64,000 bases of DNA from an uncultured Lachnospiraceae bacterium (GTDB lineage: Bacteria > Bacillota > Clostridia > Lachnospirales > Lachnospiraceae): positions 18,319-82,318 of the forward strand of contig CADCII010000018.1 of the NCBI GenBank assembly GCA_902801515.1. The letters run 5' to 3'. The notes beneath the pieces were generated by a model. That model was not told the origin of the DNA and made no database searches. It saw only the letters and a program-made list of their open reading frames with translations. This document shows positions 59,440 through 64,000 of the stretch, piece after piece (positions within the stretch are counted from its first letter, which is position 1; each line of letters starts with the position of its first letter). The translations under genes and the position numbers were made by a program.

Positions 59440-60048
59440 CTATTGTTGTTTCACTTTGGTAATCAGAAAGCCCTTCATGACCAAAAACAGGAAACAGACA
59501 ATGCCTGCGTATGGCTGCCTCGTTGCTATAAACACGATGACCGCAAGTATTGACAGGGCTGCTCCTGTAATAAGCCGGTGCCTGTTCCAAACCGGTTTGT
59601 TAAAATTGGCAATGATCACACCACAGATCCCATTTATGATCGTAATGACGATAATCACAATAAAAACAGTTTTCACCCAAAAACTGATTCCCGTCAGTCC
59701 AAACAGAGATACTGTCACGGAAGATTCCGACCCATTTCCAAATGCAGGGATAAACAACAGTATAGCCAGAAGAACATCCAATATATTACATATGAGCGAG
59801 ACGTACTTGTCAGCAAACTCCCGCTTTTCAATCTCCGCCACAGTAATCATCTCATCTGAACAGATCAGATCGTCAATCGTAACGGAGAAAAAACGGGAAA
59901 TCTCTTTTAATGAATCAATGTTCGGATACCCTCTTCCGGATTCCCACTTTGAAATGGCAGTTCTTGAAACAAACAGGGCCTCGGCAAGCTCTTCCTGCGT
60001 CATCGACCTGCTTTTTCGTAATTCCTGCAACTTCTCATTGAACTCCAT
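59440..60048 (-). CDS. XRE-family regulator with C-terminal membrane segments
   Basis: In this 202-residue protein, residues 1-65 are a standard XRE HTH (LRKSRSMTQEELAEALFVSRT near 10, AISKWESGRGYPNIDSL near 31). The rest has four hydrophobic segments (about 85-105, 120-142, 156-172, 176-195). Membrane-tethered XRE proteins are common in Clostridia. The ATG overlaps the end of the PAP2 gene by 14 nt, so the two are coupled and the regulator may sense a membrane or lipid signal. Confidence 0.88.
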   Translation of the reverse strand: MEFNEKLQELRKSRSMTQEELAEALFVSRTAISKWESGRGYPNIDSLKEISRFFSVTIDDLICSDEMITVAEIEKREFADKYVSLICNILDVLLAILLFIPAFGNGSESSVTVSLFGLTGISFWVKTVFIVIIVITIINGICGVIIANFNKPVWNRHRLITGAALSILAVIVFIATRQPYAGIVCFLFLVMKGFLITKVKQQ

Positions 60049-60736
60049 CTGGCTCCTCCGCTTTCAGGGTCGTTTTCTTTAAGTCGAAATAATCCGCCAT
60101 GTACCGATAGATCAGAAACAGACCTAAGCTCAGGAAAACAGAGCCTGCAATATCCGTTGCCCAGTGAACGCCTGAGATCAGCCTGCCGATCACCATAAAT
60201 GCTGAAAATACGATTACAAATACCGTTATCGCTTTCCGTGTCACCGGATTCACGATTCTTCGGTCTGACTGATACTTCAATGTGGGCATCACGCTCAAAA
60301 CCAGGAGCGTAGTTGAAGACGGATAGGACGCTTCCAGATTTCCGTTTATTAAGATCGGCCTGTAATTGATCGGTACCATCTCGAACAGCAGGTAGCACAG
60401 AATGACCAGTACATAGTAGGCTCCTAACATAAGGATATCAGAGTCAACTCTCGGCAGGCTTTTTCGTTTCACCAACTGTACAAGCCCCAGCACTCCAAAG
60501 CACATGCATATGATGATTGGGACGAAGCCAAGCCAGTCGGTCATCGTATAGATCAACATATGTACCCCTGTCAGTCGGTGAAACCACACATTAATCGCAG
60601 CAAAGCCGATCTCCGTTCCATTTGGACCTGCATTCTGTACATCGATATGCCGGATCAATACAGTCCATAGGGCAAACTCCGTCAGCAGCACGATTCCTGC
60701 CAACAAATCTTTTCTTCTGATTTTTTTCACTTTCAA
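60035..60736 (-). CDS. PAP2-family membrane phosphatase
   Basis: The 233-residue protein has about six membrane helices and the PAP2 motifs. NLEASYPSSTTLL near 133 supplies the PSGH-like central motif (here PSST) and SGVHWATDIAGS near 193 supplies the SRxxxxxHxxxD motif with its His and Asp. It would dephosphorylate a lipid phosphate or pyrophosphate at the membrane. The central motif reads PSST rather than PSGH; this class (YSSPSxHT variants) is known to be active, but the missing His should be checked. It is translationally coupled to the XRE regulator. Confidence 0.85.
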   Translation of the reverse strand: MKVKKIRRKDLLAGIVLLTEFALWTVLIRHIDVQNAGPNGTEIGFAAINVWFHRLTGVHMLIYTMTDWLGFVPIIICMCFGVLGLVQLVKRKSLPRVDSDILMLGAYYVLVILCYLLFEMVPINYRPILINGNLEASYPSSTTLLVLSVMPTLKYQSDRRIVNPVTRKAITVFVIVFSAFMVIGRLISGVHWATDIAGSVFLSLGLFLIYRYMADYFDLKKTTLKAEEPDGVQ

Positions 60737-61026
60737 TCCATCCTTTCGTTGACCTCTGTTCAGATCAACTGTAATGAATGGTCATGAAAAATGGAAGAAT
60801 CGCTCCGTCGCATCACTGATACGAATCGTGTCACTGTGTTTTTCAGAGCTTTTCCGGCAAAAACTATACTGATTGCTGACTCAACCCCGTGACATCGATA
60901 CTACCGTCTCGACATGGCACGAGGAAATGAAACTGCTAATTCATACCCCTTGTTGGTAAAGGGAAACATGTCCACGGGTTTTGGTTTCCGGACGTTCGAG
61001 GGAACATATCGGCAAACTTGATTTGT
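60737..61026. other. 290-nt spacer with a possible gene remnant
   Basis: No intact gene was seen. On the minus strand, about 60991 to 60901 reads RKPKPVDMFPFTNKGYEL... to a TAG. The PVDMFPFT part resembles the C-terminal motif of RlmD-type methyltransferases (compare PVDLFPFT in the gene at 61619-62947). GGAAAC...GTTTCC (60962-60989) can form a hairpin. The match is short and may be chance. Confidence 0.25.
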
Positions 61027-61572
61027 CTACAGCTTCAGCATCATATAAACCAATTCCTGATATCCGGAGGTTTGCGAGTTAAAACCCCTTGGATTTCGGC
61101 CGAATTCCTCAAAGCCCAGACTCCGGTACAAAGACAAAGCCCTGTTGTTATCGGCTACCACATTCAATTCCAATTGATCGTAGCCGGCATTTTTGGCGCA
61201 TTGAATGCAAGCCTTAGTCAGTGCTTTGCCCAATCCAAGTCCCCAGTACTCCATTAACACACTGATGCCGAATTCAGCCCTGTGCTTTACCTTATACTTC
61301 TTCCCTACAGCCTCGATCCCGGCAGTCCCTGCGACTTTTCCGTCAATGATGGCAATAAGCTCTGTTTCATTTGGGCTTTCAGCTTTTTCTTCCAGAAACC
61401 GCGCTTCCTGTTCCGGATCAAAACTGTTTTCATCGGGATATGATAACAGATAATCGGTCTCTGCATGTGTGAGATTAAAAACCTCATAAACAGCAAGGCC
61501 ATCTGATGCATTACCATTCCTGATAAGAGCCTCTTTGCTGTTTTTCAGAACAATCTTCTGCTCGTATTTCAT
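61027..61572 (-). CDS. GNAT-family N-acetyltransferase
   Basis: The 181-residue protein has the GNAT core. ELIAIIDGKVAGTAGIEAVGKK near 71 is strand 4-5, FGISVLMEYWGLGLGKALTKACIQ near 102 is the acetyl-CoA loop region (WGLGLGKA), and LNVVADNNRALSLYRSLGFEEFG near 136 is motif B. The shape is that of YjaB/PaiA-like small-molecule or protein acetyltransferases; the substrate is unknown. It stands alone after a 46-nt gap from rlmD. Confidence 0.88.
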   Translation of the reverse strand: MKYEQKIVLKNSKEALIRNGNASDGLAVYEVFNLTHAETDYLLSYPDENSFDPEQEARFLEEKAESPNETELIAIIDGKVAGTAGIEAVGKKYKVKHRAEFGISVLMEYWGLGLGKALTKACIQCAKNAGYDQLELNVVADNNRALSLYRSLGFEEFGRNPRGFNSQTSGYQELVYMMLKL

Positions 61573-61618
61573 CTCTTAATCCCTATCAATTTAAAAGGCC
61601 ATAACAATAATTCTATAG

Positions 61619-62947
61619 TCACAACCCGGCTCGGGTGAGTTTCACAACTGATTCCACGTGCTCAGTAAACGGAAACAGGTCTACGGGCTGTGCCTCCAGT
61701 GCCTTGTATCCTTTCTTCCTGAACAGTTTCAGGTCCCGGGCAAGCGTGTCCGGTCCGCACGATACATAGACGATCCTCTCCGGGGCCATCCGTGATACGG
61801 CGTCGATAAATTTCTGGGTCGTTCCTGTCCTTGGCGGATCCAGGATCACCACATCCGGAAGCACTTCCTCCCGGCTCTGCGACAGTTCATCCATATAATC
61901 CCCAGCGTCTTTATTGACGAACCGGACATTCTTAATATCGTTCCTGCGCGCATTCCATATGGCATCTCTCACTGCATCCCGGTTCAGTTCCACACCGTAC
62001 ACACTTCCGGCATGCCTGGATGCTATGATGCCGATCGTACCGGTACCGCAGTAGGCATCCATCACTGTCTCCTGTCCGGTCAGACGGGCATAGCGGATCG
62101 CAGTATCATACAGAATCTGCGTCTGAGGCGGATTGACCTGGTAAAATGAACCGGGCGAGATTCTGAATCTGCAGCCGCACAGCTCATCTTCTATGAAGCC
62201 CCGCCCGTACAGCGTGATATTCCTCTCTCCAAGTACCATTGAAGTGGATTTGTCATTAATATTCAGGATCACTGTGGAGATCTCCGGATGATTCTTCCGG
62301 AGTGCTTTTACAAAATTATTCTTGGAGGGAAATACCGGATCCGTACAGACCAGAGTGACCATGTACTCTCCTGTAGCATATCCCTTCCGGACCTGTACAT
62401 GGCGCAGGAAGCCATACCCGGAATCTTCATCATATGTTCGGATACGAAATGAACGCAGCATGGACCGGATATCCCGGATGATGGCATCCGCCTTCTCATC
62501 CTCGATCATACAGGAATCCACAGAGACTATCCTGTGAGAATTCTTCTCGTAATTTCCGCTGACCGGATACCCTTTCTTGTCCAGTCCGAAAACAGCATTC
62601 ACTTTGCAGCGGTAATGCATCGGATCCTTCATCCCGATGATCGGATGAACAGTATCCACAATACCGCCAAGAAGTTTGTGCATCTCTTTATCTTTTCTCT
62701 GGAGCTGTTCTTTATATTCGACTCCCTGGTAGTCACAGCCCCCGCACTTTCTGTACACCGGACATACGCCTGCCGGGGTATTCGTATCTTTCCCTCTCTC
62801 ATCGGCTCCGGACGGCCTGTTCACGGAGACCCTCCCCGCTGCATCGGGTCTAAACTGCCTGCTGCCCGTCCTCTTATCAGGTCCCTTCCCCGTTCCAGGA
62901 CGGGATGAAGCTTTCCTGCGCGGTCTTTCCTTCCTGTATGAATCCAT
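61619..62947 (-). CDS. rlmD: 23S rRNA (uracil-C5)-methyltransferase, RlmD/RlmCD type
   Basis: This 442-residue TrmA-superfamily enzyme has an N-terminal basic region of about 60 residues. The [4Fe-4S] set CPVYRKCGGCDYQ lies near 62-74, without a separate TRAM domain. The SAM-binding VMDAYCGTGTIGI lies near 295, DPPRTGT near 371, and the catalytic Cys is in VYVSCGPDTLARDL near 397. It methylates uridines in 23S rRNA. The start (GGAG 6 nt before the ATG) overlaps the preceding radical SAM gene by about 70 nt, an unusually long overlap. The overlap encodes only the low-complexity basic N-terminus. Confidence 0.9.
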   Translation of the reverse strand: MDSYRKERPRRKASSRPGTGKGPDKRTGSRQFRPDAAGRVSVNRPSGADERGKDTNTPAGVCPVYRKCGGCDYQGVEYKEQLQRKDKEMHKLLGGIVDTVHPIIGMKDPMHYRCKVNAVFGLDKKGYPVSGNYEKNSHRIVSVDSCMIEDEKADAIIRDIRSMLRSFRIRTYDEDSGYGFLRHVQVRKGYATGEYMVTLVCTDPVFPSKNNFVKALRKNHPEISTVILNINDKSTSMVLGERNITLYGRGFIEDELCGCRFRISPGSFYQVNPPQTQILYDTAIRYARLTGQETVMDAYCGTGTIGIIASRHAGSVYGVELNRDAVRDAIWNARRNDIKNVRFVNKDAGDYMDELSQSREEVLPDVVILDPPRTGTTQKFIDAVSRMAPERIVYVSCGPDTLARDLKLFRKKGYKALEAQPVDLFPFTEHVESVVKLTRAGL

Positions 62948-63887
62948 TGACTACTCCGATCTCCAATGCATATTGGACCAGTCTCTCATATTCCCTCTTT
63001 GTCACCCTGCGGCCAAGAAGCGGATCATGCTTCATTGCCGGCATGGGCGTATACTGGTTCATCAGACTGATATAGATGCTCTCTTTGTAAGTTTCATGCA
63101 GATACTTTACGATCTTTTTCGACTCTTCCACGTGTCCCGGAAGAAGGAGATTCCTTACGATCACTCCTCTTGTGATCAGCTGGTTCTCTTCATTTCCCCG
63201 TTCGGGACAGAACTGCGGTTCGCCGGTCTGCCGGACCATCTCTTCAATCGCTTCCTTTGCTCTGTCCGGATAATCCCCAGCATGAGAATACTTCCGGGCA
63301 AGTTCCGGCGTAAGATATTTCAGATCCGGGAGATATACATCCACCAGGCCGTCCAGTATCTTCAGTGAAGATACTTTCTCATACCCGCTCGTATTGTAAA
63401 CTACGGGAATCTCCAGCCCCTTCTTTTTTGCAATCTTTAAAGCCTCTGCTGCCTGCGGTATAAAATGAGTCGCCGTGACAAGATTGATGTTATTTGCTTT
63501 CTCAAGATCCTGCAGTCTCAGAAATATATCTGCCAGATGTTCCACGCTGACACTCTTGCCTGGCAAAGACTCCGGCGGATTTGTATCCGCTGTGTCTGAC
63601 ATCATGCGGCCTGTCTGCGTATGGTCTGCTGTACCTGTCTGCCTCCGGCCTGCAATTGTACCGGAGATTATATAATTCTGACAGTAGACACAGCCCAGAC
63701 TGCAGCCGGAAAAGAACACTGCCCCGGACCCGTTCTTTCCGGAAATGACAGGTTCTTCCCATGCATGGAGCGCAGCCCTGGCAACCAGGATCTCCGCCCC
63801 TGCACAGCAGATTCCGTATCTTCCCGCAGTCCTGTCTGCCCCGCATTCTCTCGGGCAGAGCCTGCAGTTTTTCATCTCATCCCTCAT
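62877..63887 (-). CDS. Radical SAM protein, PflA-like
   Basis: In this protein of about 336 residues the N-terminal Cys-rich segment CRLCPRECGADR and GICC precedes the radical SAM signature GCSLGCVYCQNY (CxxxCxxC) near 75. The barrel follows, with NLVTATHFIPQA near 135 and DVYLPDLKYL near 190. It resembles proteins described as PflA-like or AmmeMemoRadiSam-type activators; the substrate is not known. The longest frame begins with GTG at 63914 without a ribosome binding site. An ATG at 63887 after AAGGG, or at 63875, is more likely. It precedes rlmD and overlaps its start. Confidence 0.82.
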   Translation of the reverse strand: MRDEMKNCRLCPRECGADRTAGRYGICCAGAEILVARAALHAWEEPVISGKNGSGAVFFSGCSLGCVYCQNYIISGTIAGRRQTGTADHTQTGRMMSDTADTNPPESLPGKSVSVEHLADIFLRLQDLEKANNINLVTATHFIPQAAEALKIAKKKGLEIPVVYNTSGYEKVSSLKILDGLVDVYLPDLKYLTPELARKYSHAGDYPDRAKEAIEEMVRQTGEPQFCPERGNEENQLITRGVIVRNLLLPGHVEESKKIVKYLHETYKESIYISLMNQYTPMPAMKHDPLLGRRVTKREYERLVQYALEIGVVNGFIQEGKTAQESFIPSWNGEGT

Positions 63888-63913
63888 ATAACAGCCCTTA
63901 CATGAACTACCCA

Positions 63914-63998
63914 CAACCGACTATCGTCGGATGGAGTTTCTATGCTGGCACATTCCCGTGCCAGTCCCTGTGAGGGTCGCTTACGCGATCTTCACAGC
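63914..63998. repeat. Three successive hairpins at the right edge
   Basis: CCGAC/GTCGG (about 63917-63930), CTGGCAC/GTGCCAG (about 63945-63964) and CTGTGA...TCACAG enclosing GGTCGC/GCGATC (about 63969-63997) follow each other upstream of the radical SAM gene. The style matches the stem-loop elements at 3.2 and 36.9 kb. The element may run past the window. Confidence 0.5.
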
Positions 63999-64000
63999 AT

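Noticed and set aside
63888-63914. GTG start at 63914 for the radical SAM protein
   Set aside because: No ribosome binding site in front; downstream ATGs at 63887 and 63875 have purine-rich sites and keep the Cys-rich N-terminus.

Overview
The window looks like chromosomal DNA from an anaerobic, low-to-mid-GC Clostridia, most like Lachnospiraceae. This is inferred from gene content: ferredoxin-linked indolepyruvate oxidoreductase, split transketolase, hexameric-type glutamate dehydrogenase, a YerC/TrpR-like regulator, a ThrE exporter split into two genes, a huge secreted protein with Ig-like and 'GH'-ending repeats, and strong AGGAGG ribosome binding sites. I see no rRNA, tRNA, CRISPR array, prophage or intact insertion sequence. 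Species cannot be named from the sequence alone.

Layout. (1) 1-7.5 kb, minus strand: a TrpR-like regulator, iorA, iorB, an aminotransferase, an AMP-forming acyl-CoA ligase and a truncated secreted glycosidase-like protein. Together these suggest oxidative breakdown of aromatic amino acids to aryl-acetyl-CoA or arylacetate. A sigma-A-type promoter overlaps a perfect 17-bp-arm palindrome just upstream. (2) 7.5-9.3 kb: proB plus an alpha/beta hydrolase. (3) 9.5-21.7 kb: a 3252-residue secreted protein, and behind it a two-gene unit encoding a small DNA-binding-like protein and a membrane Ser/Thr kinase with an outside leucine-rich-repeat-like sensor. The same 17-bp palindrome lies in front of both units. 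(4) 21.9-32 kb: gdhA diverges from two very unusual multidomain genes, a PEP/pyruvate-binding protein and a 1564-residue HD/helical/NMNAT-like/GNAT-like/PRTase-like fusion, followed by a divergent lactate/malate dehydrogenase homologue. This is the best candidate here for an undescribed system. (5) 32.3-38.8 kb: split transketolase, 5-oxoprolinase subunits (pxpABC), an RraA-like aldolase and a divergent LysR regulator. (6) 38.8-52.5 kb: an aminotransferase, then a sugar/polyol catabolic cluster (PfkB kinase, aldo/keto reductase, class II aldolase, two zinc alcohol dehydrogenases, DeoR regulator) next to a complete branched-chain-amino-acid-type ABC importer. A second binding-protein gene diverges from it and carries a frameshift in its signal peptide. 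(7) 52.7-64 kb: a class V aminotransferase with a two-part Thr/Ser exporter, an L,D-transpeptidase, a CHASE2-SpoIIE phosphatase, small enzymes, an XRE membrane regulator with a PAP2 phosphatase, an RlmD-type rRNA methyltransferase and a radical SAM protein.

Several intergenic regions hold dense stem-loop structures (3.2 kb, 36.9 kb, the right edge), short GTGACAGGCAC repeats (21.8 and 26.1 kb) and a three-copy tandem repeat (32.1 kb). Start codons were moved from the longest open frame wherever a good ribosome binding site favoured a downstream start; each case is noted.
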